This document shows positions 1 through 7,650 of a DNA stretch of 59,893 bases, in pieces. The first letter of the stretch is position 1. Each line of letters opens with the position of its first letter. The stretch comes from Clostridia bacterium (GTDB lineage: Bacteria; Bacillota; Clostridia; UBA1212), in contig JAGAKK010000058.1 of the NCBI GenBank assembly GCA_017625675.1, forward strand, positions 1 to 59,893, given 5' to 3'. Both the position numbers and the translations under genes were made by a program. The notes under the pieces were generated by a model that worked only from the letters and a program-made list of their open reading frames with translations, ran no database searches and was not told the DNA's origin.

Positions 1-1
1 A

Positions 2-103
2 GCTATTGAAAAATATATAAAATATTACAATGAAAAGAGAATCAAAGAAAAGCTTGGATGGATGAGTCCGGTGCAATATCGGCTCACTGCTGTGGCTGCA
101 TAA
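2..103 (+). mobile_element. IS3-family transposase (OrfB) C-terminus, partial
   Basis: The reading frame entering from the left edge translates to a 33-residue tail that ends at the stop codon at 101-103. It carries the pattern YYN..RI..KLG.MSPV.YR, typical of the C-terminus of IS3/IS150-type DDE transposases. The rest of the element lies outside the window. It sits immediately upstream of the exopolysaccharide operon promoter, so the insertion abuts the capsule locus. Confidence 0.8.
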
Positions 104-130
104 AACAGTCATAAGGCAGAATTAATAAAA

Positions 131-154
131 GTCCAACTTTTTGGGGGCAGGTCA
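131..154. repeat. Right terminal inverted repeat of the IS3-family element
   Basis: Starting 27 bases after the transposase stop, the sequence begins GTCCAACTTTTTGGGGGCAG and continues GTCA. Its inverse complement (TGACCTGCCCCC, then an A-run, then GTTGGAC) resembles IS150-type ends as I remember them. The 12-mer GGGGGCAGGTCA recurs inverted at 27893-27904. Bases 155-169 beyond the end (CTGCCCCCTGACTCA) are also partly shared with that second locus. Confidence 0.6.
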
Positions 155-208
155 CTGCCCCCTGACTCATTTTTTGTAAAGATTTAAAAGGAAAAAGCCC
201 GTTTATGC

Positions 209-237
209 TTGACGAAAAATTTCTACCATAATATAAT
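209..237 (+). promoter_or_regulatory. Sigma-A promoter of the exopolysaccharide operon
   Basis: TTGACG (209-214) and TATAAT (232-237) are separated by exactly 17 bases and lie 54 bases upstream of the first gene. A good ribosome binding site (GGGAGAACG) precedes the ATG at 292. Confidence 0.8.
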
Positions 238-291
238 AAATTGAATAGATTTATTCATAATCAAAGCATTTGAGATGGGAGAACGGTGTAA

Positions 292-1179
292 ATGAAAGGG
301 AAAAGTATAGACCTTAAATTTATAATCAGCGTATTGACAAAGCATCTGGTATTCATTATCGTTGCGGCGATTCTTGGCGGCATTCTTGGTTATCTGTATG
401 TGACCCAGACTACGTCTACCACGTATACTGCGAGAGTTGAGCTGGTGGTTGCCTTGGAGAGAGACTTCTTTGAAACCGAGGACGAGCCTGATGATAGCGG
501 CAAAACGAACCTTAACGGTGTATCAAATACTGTAAATGCCCAGAGACTTATCAGTACCTTTATGCATATCCTTAAAACGAACAGCGCTGCGACCAAGGTC
601 GTGGAGGAAATAAAAGCCAACGACGGCTATCTTGAGGATGACATTCCCGTGCCGGCAGAGGCGGAGCCCGGTAATATCAGCAAGGACTGGATAAACTGGA
701 TAGGCGCCGGCTCTGTAAAATCTTCCCTTAACTTTACTGCTATTGAAGATACTAATATTTTTGTAGCAACCATTACCACGAACAATTACTATCTTACTTA
801 TGCAATCTGCAGAGCATTTGAGACTACAGCGCCTAAGGCTATTGAGGACCTTTACTACAACGTAGGTGCTGTTGAGTGTTTTGAGAGTTCTGCTATTCCC
901 TACGAGACTCCTGTTGACGTGAAATTGCCCACACTTATCGGTGCTGTTTTAGGCGCGGTTCTTGTGGCTGCTGTTTTCGTATTGATTTCATATATGGACG
1001 ATACTATTAAATTTGAGTCTGATATTATGCAGTTTAACGTTCTCTTCCTTGGCGGTGTGCCTGATATTAATCCTAAGGAAAAGAATGAAATGGGTAAGTA
1101 CTCGTACAATTACGGATATGGATACGGATACGGTTATGGCAGAAAACATCGTTCCGATAATGAAGATTCAAATATATGA
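292..1179 (+). CDS. Wzz/YveK-type polysaccharide chain-length modulator (kinase adaptor)
   Basis: A 295-residue membrane protein with a transmembrane segment near residues 12-34, a long external domain and a second transmembrane segment near 210-232. This is the layout of CpsC/CapA/YveK proteins, which control polysaccharide chain length and activate a cytoplasmic BY-kinase. The C-terminal tail has an alternating Gly-Tyr run (GYGYGYGYG) just before the end, probably cytoplasmic and close to the kinase encoded 18 bases downstream. The two together correspond to the split Wzc system of Firmicutes. The Gly-Tyr tail is unusual and could be a phosphorylation substrate, which is an inference. Confidence 0.88.
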   Translation: MKGKSIDLKFIISVLTKHLVFIIVAAILGGILGYLYVTQTTSTTYTARVELVVALERDFFETEDEPDDSGKTNLNGVSNTVNAQRLISTFMHILKTNSAATKVVEEIKANDGYLEDDIPVPAEAEPGNISKDWINWIGAGSVKSSLNFTAIEDTNIFVATITTNNYYLTYAICRAFETTAPKAIEDLYYNVGAVECFESSAIPYETPVDVKLPTLIGAVLGAVLVAAVFVLISYMDDTIKFESDIMQFNVLFLGGVPDINPKEKNEMGKYSYNYGYGYGYGYGRKHRSDNEDSNI

Positions 1180-1197
1180 AAGGGAGTGTGAGACGGT

Positions 1198-1965
1198 ATG
1201 AAATTTTTCAAGAAAAAGAAATCGTTGCATGACGTTAATTTCGTAAAAAAATATATTTTGGGTAACGAAGCTCCTTTTCGTGTGGTTGAGGCATATAAGA
1301 CCATCAGAACTAATCTTCAGTACGTTCTTTCTCCTACCAGAGGAAAGATAATTGCTGTTTCTTCCTCAAATCAGGGTGAGAGAAAAAGTTCATTTTCTGC
1401 AAACATTGCTATTGCATTTGCGGAGGCTTCCGCTAAGGTTCTTCTCATTGACGCAGATATGAGAAAGCCTGTTGCACACAAAATATTTGAGCTTGACAAC
1501 AGCAAGGGACTTGCCAAGTGCCTTGCAGGCTTTGAACCCTTCCATTCTGCGGTTCATACAGACGTAAGACCTAATCTTGACGTGTTGACATCAGGTTCTA
1601 CGCCTCCTAACCCGTCAGAGCTTCTTGCAAGTAAAAATGCAGACTTTTTACTGGATCTTGTAAAGGATGAGTACGATTATATTATTATTGATACTCCTCC
1701 TATCAACATTGTTACGGATGCCATTGTCCTTTCAAAAAAGGCCTGCGGTGTGGTATTGGTTGCAAACTACGGTAAGACCAGTACAAAGGAATTTAAAAAC
1801 GCTGTGGATGCCATCAATCTGGTTGAATCAAAGATTCTGGGTGTCGTAATTACCGGAACGCCTAAGCGCACAGGTGTTTATGCAAAGTATATGAGAAAGC
1901 ACGGCAACGTTTATGCATACTATGACTATGAGTATAAAGACCATGACAAAGACAATAAAAAATAA
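1198..1965 (+). CDS. CpsD/CapB-family tyrosine kinase with altered Walker A
   Basis: A 255-residue cytoplasmic P-loop kinase of the BY-kinase family, which phosphorylates itself on a C-terminal tyrosine cluster and regulates polysaccharide export. Visible are an EAYKTIRTNL-type N-terminus, Walker A' (VLLIDADMRKP, residues 81-91), Walker B (YIIIDTPP, 161-168) and a tyrosine-rich tail (YAYYDYEY). Walker A is abnormal: it reads QGERKSS (residues 59-65), where the family has GEGKST. The glycine before the catalytic lysine is therefore Arg62 (codon AGA at 1381-1383, one base from GGA). The lysine and a serine remain. The gene lies between its membrane adaptor and its phosphatase. Activity cannot be assumed. 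Confidence 0.9.
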   Translation: MKFFKKKKSLHDVNFVKKYILGNEAPFRVVEAYKTIRTNLQYVLSPTRGKIIAVSSSNQGERKSSFSANIAIAFAEASAKVLLIDADMRKPVAHKIFELDNSKGLAKCLAGFEPFHSAVHTDVRPNLDVLTSGSTPPNPSELLASKNADFLLDLVKDEYDYIIIDTPPINIVTDAIVLSKKACGVVLVANYGKTSTKEFKNAVDAINLVESKILGVVITGTPKRTGVYAKYMRKHGNVYAYYDYEYKDHDKDNKK

Positions 1966-2773
1966 AGCTAACAATATATTTGTGGATTTTCACACCCATA
2001 TTCTGCCCGGCATTGATGACGGGGCGAAGACTGTGGAAGAGTCTATTGCTATGCTTCTGGAGGAGCGCCGTCAGGCAGACGAGCTTTTTGGGAAAAGCGC
2101 AAGATGTGTTGTTGTACTAACACCCCACTTTAAGTCGTACAACCAGACCGTTGAAGAATTTCTGGAGAACAGAGCCACAGCCTTTGCGGAGCTAAGACAT
2201 GCGATTGAAGTTCACGAAGATCCTAAGGTGAACAATCTCTTGTACTCGGTAGAATTGGTTTTAGGCGCAGAAATTCTGGTGCACTCTGACTTAGAAGAGG
2301 TAGAAGGCTTTGAACGCTTGTTTTTAGGGAGCTCTTCGTTTTTGCTTTTTGAATTTTCGGAGGAGTTTTATTCTCACTCATACATACAGATAATTGAGAG
2401 AATTTGTTTTAAATATAAGGCAAAACCCATTCTTGCTCACTTTGGCAGATATGCCTCTTTTATGCAACATGACGACTATCAGGCGTTGATGATGCTGAAA
2501 AATATCGTTTTTCAGTTTAATGCCAGAAATATGGCGGCTAAGTCCAAAAAAGGAATTGGGAAAAATATTGTGGGAGCTCCTGCAAAACTCGTATTGAAAT
2601 TCTTGAGATACGGGGTGCCTCTTATTATGGGAAGCGACTGCCACAGTATGGGTGTGCGCGCGCCGGACTGCATTAATGGATATATTAATTCTGAAAAATT
2701 TATGAAAAAGGATGAATACGAGGCCTTTGTTAAATTGTCCTGCGAAATTGCGGAGGTTGTTGAGGGCTCTTGA
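1943..2773 (+). CDS. CpsB/YwqE-type PHP-family protein tyrosine phosphatase
   Basis: The PHP-fold metal-dependent phosphatase that removes phosphate from the BY-kinase tail. Metal-binding motifs are present in order: DFHTHILPGIDDG near the N-terminus, a central GAEI, PILAHFGRY and MGSDCHS near the C-terminus. An ATG at 1943 is chosen because it places the HTH motif about 18 residues from the start, as in the family. Upstream in-frame ATGs at 1913, 1922 and 1928 are possible. The gene overlaps the kinase by 23 bases, implying translational coupling. Confidence 0.88.
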   Translation: MTKTIKNKANNIFVDFHTHILPGIDDGAKTVEESIAMLLEERRQADELFGKSARCVVVLTPHFKSYNQTVEEFLENRATAFAELRHAIEVHEDPKVNNLLYSVELVLGAEILVHSDLEEVEGFERLFLGSSSFLLFEFSEEFYSHSYIQIIERICFKYKAKPILAHFGRYASFMQHDDYQALMMLKNIVFQFNARNMAAKSKKGIGKNIVGAPAKLVLKFLRYGVPLIMGSDCHSMGVRAPDCINGYINSEKFMKKDEYEAFVKLSCEIAEVVEGS

Positions 2774-2783
2774 GAATGAATAT

Positions 2784-2820
2784 AACGCTGCGGAGTTGTT
2801 TTCCGGAGCGTTATTATTGC
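2784..2820 (+). terminator. Hairpin between the phosphatase and glycosyltransferase genes
   Basis: AACGCT-G-CGGA pairs with TCCG-G-AGCGTT (2784-2812), followed by TTATTATT. It could be a weak intrinsic terminator or attenuator reducing expression of the downstream glycosyltransferase. Confidence 0.55.
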
Positions 2821-2858
2821 ATATAGTGATAAAAATTTTAAAGGGGGCGTAAATAAGG

Positions 2859-5405
2859 GTGAAGATACTTGTAGTTTCCAATACACCGTGGAACAAGGCA
2901 AACAGTTTCGGCGCGACGTTTACGTCTCTTTTTAAGTCATTATCGAAAGACGGAAAGGTTGAAATTGCCAATATTTACTGCAACAGAGGGCTGCCTGACG
3001 GGTCTGTTGACGGACAGTTTTTGCAGATAACAGAAAATCAGATAATAAAGAGTATTTTTAAGAAAAATATACCGAAGGCATTGCGTGTGACAGCAGGCGG
3101 AAAGACCTCTTGCGGCAATGCGGGTGACAAGGGCATTTATTCTTTTTTCAGAAAAACACGATTGCAGGTCTTTTATTGGGCAAGAGATCTGATCTGGCTG
3201 CTTGCGGGAAAAAATATTACTGAAATTGATGATTTTGTAAAGAATTTTCAGCCTGACGTTATTTTTTCGCCCTTGTATTCCCTTTATCACACCAATCGCA
3301 TCGTCCGGAAGGTCAAAGCGCTTACGGGAAAGCCTCTGGTTATGTACGGCTACGACGACGTGTATTCGTTGAAGCAAAAGTCATTTTCGCCCCTTTTCTG
3401 GATTGATCGTTTTATGAAACGGCGTACGATAAGGAAGACTGTTTCAATGTGTGAGATGCTTTACACAATATGCGAAGCGCAGAAAAATGAATATGCCAAG
3501 GAGCTTTTTGTGCCTTGCAAGGAGCTTCATAAGCCAGCTGATAATATAGCAGAGGACACAAAAATTAAATTGTCCTGTGTAGGAGAGAGTGTATCATTTT
3601 TGTATGCCGGAAACATTGGCAACGGGCGGTGGAAAACACTTTGCGCCATTGGCAAGGCATTGCCTCAGAAGATTTCTTTCTCGGTTTATACCGGCACGCC
3701 CCTTTCAGGGCCGATGAAGCGTGCTTTCAAAAACAGCAGGGTCAACGTGTTTCCTGCTGTGTCACCTGAGGAACTGGCTTTGATAGAAGAGAAGGCCACA
3801 GCCCTTGTGTATGCAGAGCCCTTCGGCGGAAAAGGAGCCTGCCTTTCAAGGCTTTCTTTAAGCACCAAGCTTCCCGGCTGTTTGTCCTCAGGAAAACCCG
3901 TTCTGGCAGTTGGCAAGGGGTCATTGGCCTCAATAGAGTATCTTTTATATAACGATGCGGCAGTTGTCGCTACGTCCCGTGAACAGACCTTCCACACGGT
4001 AAGGTCCTTTGTTTCTGCGCTTTTTTCAGAAGGTCCGGAGAATCACCGGTTAAAGAAAATTATTGAGAATGCGCGGCAATGCGCCAAAAGAGATTTTTCA
4101 GAAACTCAGATTACATCGTCCTTGTATGATGACTTGAAAAAACGGGCAGAGGGCTTGACGAAGCCTCGCTACTTGCACGTTAATGCGGTGTGCGGAAAGA
4201 ATACCGGAAGCACGGGAGCATTGACGGCAGGTCTGTGCGATATGTTGTCGGAGGTCGCTGATAATTACGTTATTTCAGCAGAAACAAGATTTTTCTTCAG
4301 AGCAGAGCAAAAGCTCCACGCATTGTTGTCAAGAATTACTGGATATCAGGTAAGGTTTTCTTTTTTTGAAACAAGAAAAATTATTGATAAAATAAAGAAA
4401 ATTCAGCCGGAGAGGATTTATCTCGGAAACCTCCACAGCAATTTTGTTAACGTAAAAAAACTGCTGGAATTCACCGGAAAGCAGGGCATTGAGGTCAACG
4501 TCATTCTGCACGACTGTTGGTTCCTTAACGGCAAATGTAATTACAATCAGGTGCATAATTGTGACGGCGCTCTGTGCAGAGAGGCCAATTCTTGCCACAA
4601 GTGTCCCGGTCTGAAAAAAGATATTCCCTCATGGTTTTTTGATCTTTCAAAGAAACAATTTGCCGAGAAAAAAAGGCTTCTTGGCGCTCAGCGCAAGGTG
4701 ACGTTTATCGGTGTCAGCCACGCCGTTCTGAAGGAGGCGGAAAAGACCTACGGAGACCTTGCCAACGCAAAGTTTGCAACGATATATAATTGGTACAACG
4801 AAAGGGAATTCTTTGGGGAAGCTTTCCTTAGGGAACGCGAGCTTATACGAAATAAGATTGGTGCGGCTCTTGGTTTTGATGTAAACAAAGGTAAAATTAT
4901 TTCCTGCGCGGCGTCAACATGGACTGAGGCAAAGGGCTTGTTGAATATTGCGGAGCTGGGAAAGAAGCTGGGCAATGATTATTGCATAATACTTGCAGGA
5001 AAAAGCTCTTGTGGTAGGCTTTCTGATGATAAAAACTATGGAGATAATATATTTTTTGCAGGAGCGCTTTCTCAGAAAGAATTGAGAGATTTGTTCCTTG
5101 CATCTGATGCGGTGGTGTCCGTGTCAAAAGCGGAGACCTTTGGCCTCACTATGGCAGAGGCAATGGCTTGCGGTACCCCTGTAGTTGCCTTTGACGGTTT
5201 TGGGGCAGAGGAAATTGCGGGACTTTTGTATAAGGAATTTTACGGCAAGGAAATGCCTGTAGTAAATGGTAATATTGATGCTATGACGAGCCTGATTAAG
5301 GAGTATTGCAGTATTCCAAGGGCAGAAATTGACAAAACTTGTGAAAAGGTTACAAAAACATATTTTTCTAAGGATGTTGCAGCGAAAAATTATTTACACA
5401 AATAG
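2859..5405 (+). CDS. Tandem two-domain glycosyltransferase (GT4-like fusion)
   Basis: An 848-residue protein, about twice the usual length of a GT-B enzyme. Residues 1 to about 430 form one GT4-like unit ending in a FGGKGACLSRLS / KLPGCLSSGKPV region. About 430-848 form a second, starting YLHVNAVCGKNTGSTG and including ILHDCWFLNGKC with a cysteine cluster (C...C...C..C), known from WcaC-like transferases, and a canonical donor-site ending (SKAETFGLTMAEAMACGTPVVAFD). The start is GTG at 2859 behind AAAGGGGGCG. It probably adds two successive sugars to the lipid-linked repeat unit of the exopolysaccharide. Both active sites look intact, but the substrates are unknown. Confidence 0.8.
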   Translation: MKILVVSNTPWNKANSFGATFTSLFKSLSKDGKVEIANIYCNRGLPDGSVDGQFLQITENQIIKSIFKKNIPKALRVTAGGKTSCGNAGDKGIYSFFRKTRLQVFYWARDLIWLLAGKNITEIDDFVKNFQPDVIFSPLYSLYHTNRIVRKVKALTGKPLVMYGYDDVYSLKQKSFSPLFWIDRFMKRRTIRKTVSMCEMLYTICEAQKNEYAKELFVPCKELHKPADNIAEDTKIKLSCVGESVSFLYAGNIGNGRWKTLCAIGKALPQKISFSVYTGTPLSGPMKRAFKNSRVNVFPAVSPEELALIEEKATALVYAEPFGGKGACLSRLSLSTKLPGCLSSGKPVLAVGKGSLASIEYLLYNDAAVVATSREQTFHTVRSFVSALFSEGPENHRLKKIIENARQCAKRDFSETQITSSLYDDLKKRAEGLTKPRYLHVNAVCGKNTGSTGALTAGLCDMLSEVADNYVISAETRFFFRAEQKLHALLSRITGYQVRFSFFETRKIIDKIKKIQPERIYLGNLHSNFVNVKKLLEFTGKQGIEVNVILHDCWFLNGKCNYNQVHNCDGALCREANSCHKCPGLKKDIPSWFFDLSKKQFAEKKRLLGAQRKVTFIGVSHAVLKEAEKTYGDLANAKFATIYNWYNEREFFGEAFLRERELIRNKIGAALGFDVNKGKIISCAASTWTEAKGLLNIAELGKKLGNDYCIILAGKSSCGRLSDDKNYGDNIFFAGALSQKELRDLFLASDAVVSVSKAETFGLTMAEAMACGTPVVAFDGFGAEEIAGLLYKEFYGKEMPVVNGNIDAMTSLIKEYCSIPRAEIDKTCEKVTKTYFSKDVAAKNYLHK

Positions 5406-5470
5406 GGCAATTATGGTAAAATTACCACAATAAGTAAATACAGCAGTTATATATGACAAGGGGGAGTCCG

Positions 5471-6040
5471 ATGAAGGCATTAGAAGAAAAAATATTGGCA
5501 GAGGGAAAAGTTTACCCGGGCAACATACTGAAGGTCGGCAGTTTTCTAAATCATCAACTGGACGTGGAATTTTTACTGCAGATGGGTGAAGAGATCGCCC
5601 GCCTTTTTCAGGGTGAGAAAATTACAAAGATAATAACCATCGAGGCCTCCGGAATTGCTATTGCCATGGCGGCGGCTGTACATATAAAGGTCCCCGTTGT
5701 CTTTGCGAAGAAAAATCAATCGGCAAATCTTTCCCCGGATAATTACACCTCTAAAGTGCATTCGTATACTCACAACAGGGATTACGACATTATACTCAGC
5801 AAGGAGTTCTTAAACAGTGAGGATCGTGTACTTATCGTAGATGACTTTTTGGCAAAGGGAAAGGCTCTCAACGGCCTTATGGATATTGTGTCCCAGGCAG
5901 GCGCTGAGACCGCAGGAATTGCCATTGCCATTGAAAAGGGTTTTCAGGGTGGCGGTGATGAGTTAAGAAATGCAGGCATTCGGGTGGAGTCTTTGGCCAT
6001 TGTAGAAAGCATGGACGACTGCAAGATTGTTTTCAGATAA
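5471..6040 (+). CDS. xpt: Xanthine phosphoribosyltransferase
   Basis: A 189-residue enzyme that converts xanthine and PRPP to XMP in purine salvage. It starts MKALEEKILAEGKV and carries DVEFLLQMGEEIA, TIEASGIAIA and the PRPP-binding loop VLIVDDFLAKGKAL. An ATG at 5471 is preferred over an upstream in-frame ATG because AAGGGGGAG ends four bases before it and the length then matches the family. Xpt genes in Firmicutes often follow a purine riboswitch, but only about 65 bases separate it from the preceding gene and none is visible. Confidence 0.93.
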   Translation: MKALEEKILAEGKVYPGNILKVGSFLNHQLDVEFLLQMGEEIARLFQGEKITKIITIEASGIAIAMAAAVHIKVPVVFAKKNQSANLSPDNYTSKVHSYTHNRDYDIILSKEFLNSEDRVLIVDDFLAKGKALNGLMDIVSQAGAETAGIAIAIEKGFQGGGDELRNAGIRVESLAIVESMDDCKIVFR

Positions 6041-6060
6041 CAGCATTTATAAGTTAATTT

Positions 6061-6098
6061 TATCTTCGGAGTGCGCTGTATTCCGAAGATATTTTTTT
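6061..6098 (+). terminator. Intrinsic terminator after xpt
   Basis: TATCTTCGGA (6061-6070) pairs with TCCGAAGATA (6082-6091) and is followed by a run of seven T. Confidence 0.88.
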
Positions 6099-6260
6099 GC
6101 AGAAAATATTTCGAAAAAGTAATCAACAAACAAACTGTTGTAATAAATTGAATTTTGGGACGTAAATAATTAATACAAATAAATTTTCTGAAATAGCATG
6201 TGGGTTTTGGGTTTTGGGAAATGGCTCTATAAAGCCAAAGTTATCAGACAACCCCCAAAT

Positions 6261-6601
6261 TGTGGGTAACTCAAAAAAATGTGGGAAACTCTCAAACCTA
6301 TGGTAAATTGGGGGTTTTTCGCAGTTACCCACATAGTTACCCACAGGTTGTGGAAAAAAAAAAACAAGTGTTTGTCGAAAAAAGTCTTGTTTTTATAGGT
6401 TTTGTTGGTGAGAAACTGTGGGGAAGTGGGTAGTTACCCACAGAGAGAATATGTGACTGTGGGTAAACCTGTGGGAAACTCGAATTTCGGGCAATATTTG
6501 TAAAACACTTACATTTTTTATAAACTTGCCCACGGTTTTTCATAAAATTCTGTGGGTAAACCGCAAAGTTACCCACATTTCCAAAGAATACCTGTGGGTA
6601 A
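6261..6601. promoter_or_regulatory. Cluster of DnaA-box-like iterons upstream of a Spo0A-like gene
   Basis: Eight identical 9-mers TTACCCACA (either strand) start at 6261, 6325, 6337, 6434, 6458, 6551, 6569 and 6593. Those at 6325, 6337, 6434 and 6569 are in plus orientation and the rest are inverted. Near matches are TGTGGGAAA at 6280 and 6470, TGTGGGGAA at 6417 and TTGCCCACG at 6526. TTACCCACA differs from the DnaA box TTATCCACA at one base. Pairs at 6325/6337 and 6458/6470 are spaced 12 bases start to start. GTGGGTA-g-TTACCCAC at 6427-6441 is a palindrome. The 685-base stretch 6041-6725 contains no recognisable gene. Confidence 0.75.
6371..6381 (+). promoter_or_regulatory. Putative Spo0A-binding site (0A box)
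   Basis: TTTGTCGAAAA matches the Spo0A box consensus (TTTGTCRAA) perfectly. It lies inside the iteron cluster, within the loop of an AAAACAAG/CTTGTTTT inverted repeat (6361-6368 and 6385-6392), about 345 bases upstream of a Spo0A-like gene. Binding by Spo0A or by the encoded paralogue is inferred. Confidence 0.6.
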
Positions 6602-6622
6602 AAAATAATTTTTGGGAAATAC

Positions 6623-6650
6623 TTGCCTTTAAAACGTAATTTGATATAAT
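6623..6650 (+). promoter_or_regulatory. Sigma-A promoter of the Spo0A-like gene
   Basis: TTGCCT (6623-6628), a 16-base spacer and TATAAT (6645-6650), just downstream of the last iteron. The 5' leader is about 70 bases. Confidence 0.6.
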
Positions 6651-6725
6651 GTAACTACAGAGTAATTAATACAGTTTATTTGCAGCAACCATCTTCTACT
6701 TATTATCGTGGAGGGCGGTTTTTTT

Positions 6726-7595
6726 ATGGGTCTGTACGTTGGTCAGACGGAGTCTGATAGTGAGAAGATAAAAGCACATCTTGTCCTTGGGGATAAATCT
6801 TTTTGTAAACTGTTGGCTGAGAGATGGAAAGAACGCTATATTGATAAAATAGAGCTTCTCGTGTGGGACGATATGAAAGAGGCGTCGTTGACACGTCTTC
6901 TGAACAGTATGACAGAAGAAAGGCGGGCTGTTCTTGTTTTAGGAACCGACTTGCCGGGTATTGATTGTGTAAACGCTGTTGAACGGCTGAAAACAGAAGG
7001 TCTTGCAGGAAACGTCATTATCGTATCATGGTATTACAGTGATCTCCAGAAACGTCTTCTTAGTGATGCAGGCGTGGCGTATCATTTTTGTATGCCTCTT
7101 GATGAGGAACTTCTTTTGAAAAGAATTGTGGAGTGCGGAAGTTTACTATCTGAAAAAAGTTTACGCACAGAAGAGATTCCGTTTTTTGAAAATACATCAG
7201 TTTTTGTGCGTGACCGTGATATGACGAAGAGTAAGCAGCCCTTTGGAAACGATGACGTATATACGAGAACCACCCGGCTTCTTCACGACATTGGTGTTCC
7301 TGCTAATTTGTGCGGGCACGAATATTTGCGGGAGGCTGTTGTTATGGTTGCAGGCCAAGGGGAGATATACGGAAAGATGACGAAGGTGATATATCCTGCT
7401 ATTGGAAAAAAATATTCAAAAAGCTCTGCCAGCGTAGAAAAGGCCATCAGGACAGCCTTGGAAATTGCCTGGCTGAGAGGGCAGGTGGATCTTCTTAACG
7501 AGATTTTTGGCTTTACTGTAAGTATGCAAAAGGGAAAGCCCACGAATTCTGAGTTTATTGCGCTGCTTGCAGATTACGTGCTGTCCTGCGGGTAA
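6726..7595 (+). CDS. Spo0A-like regulator with degenerate receiver domain
   Basis: A 289-residue protein. Residues 180-286 match the Spo0A DNA-binding domain closely: LLHDIGVPANLCGHEYLREA, a KVIYPAIGKKY segment, ASVEKAIRTALEIAW (recognition helix) and FGFTVSMQKGKPTNSEFIAL. Residues 15-140 have receiver-like spacing, but the phospho-acceptor strand reads VLVLGTDLPG, with Gly73 where Spo0A has Asp, and the KPF-type lysine is Met (CMPLDEE). This is therefore a pseudo-receiver and unlikely to be controlled by a phosphorelay. The ATG at 6726 follows GGAGGG (6709-6714). It is either a divergent Spo0A replacement or a paralogue; the canonical Spo0A may be elsewhere. Confidence 0.85.
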   Translation: MGLYVGQTESDSEKIKAHLVLGDKSFCKLLAERWKERYIDKIELLVWDDMKEASLTRLLNSMTEERRAVLVLGTDLPGIDCVNAVERLKTEGLAGNVIIVSWYYSDLQKRLLSDAGVAYHFCMPLDEELLLKRIVECGSLLSEKSLRTEEIPFFENTSVFVRDRDMTKSKQPFGNDDVYTRTTRLLHDIGVPANLCGHEYLREAVVMVAGQGEIYGKMTKVIYPAIGKKYSKSSASVEKAIRTALEIAWLRGQVDLLNEIFGFTVSMQKGKPTNSEFIALLADYVLSCG

Positions 7596-7627
7596 AAAAA
7601 CCCGGCCGGAAATAATTCCGAACCGGG
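7594..7627 (-). terminator. Intrinsic terminator, mainly for the M23 hydrolase gene
   Basis: CCCGG-c-CGGAA pairs with TTCCG-aa-CCGGG (7601-7627). On the minus strand it is followed by seven T, so it ends the hydrolase transcript and may also affect the converging Spo0A-like gene. Confidence 0.85.
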
Positions 7628-7650
7628 GGCAGGGTTGGCTGTTTTGTTAA

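Noticed and set aside
5406..5470. Purine riboswitch upstream of xpt
   Set aside because: Only 65 bases are available and no conserved purine-aptamer loops are seen.
6261..6601. Chromosomal origin of replication
   Set aside because: The DnaA-like boxes differ from the consensus by one base, no dnaA, dnaN or rpmH is near, and genes on both sides point the same way or converge rather than diverge. Kept as a regulatory cluster.
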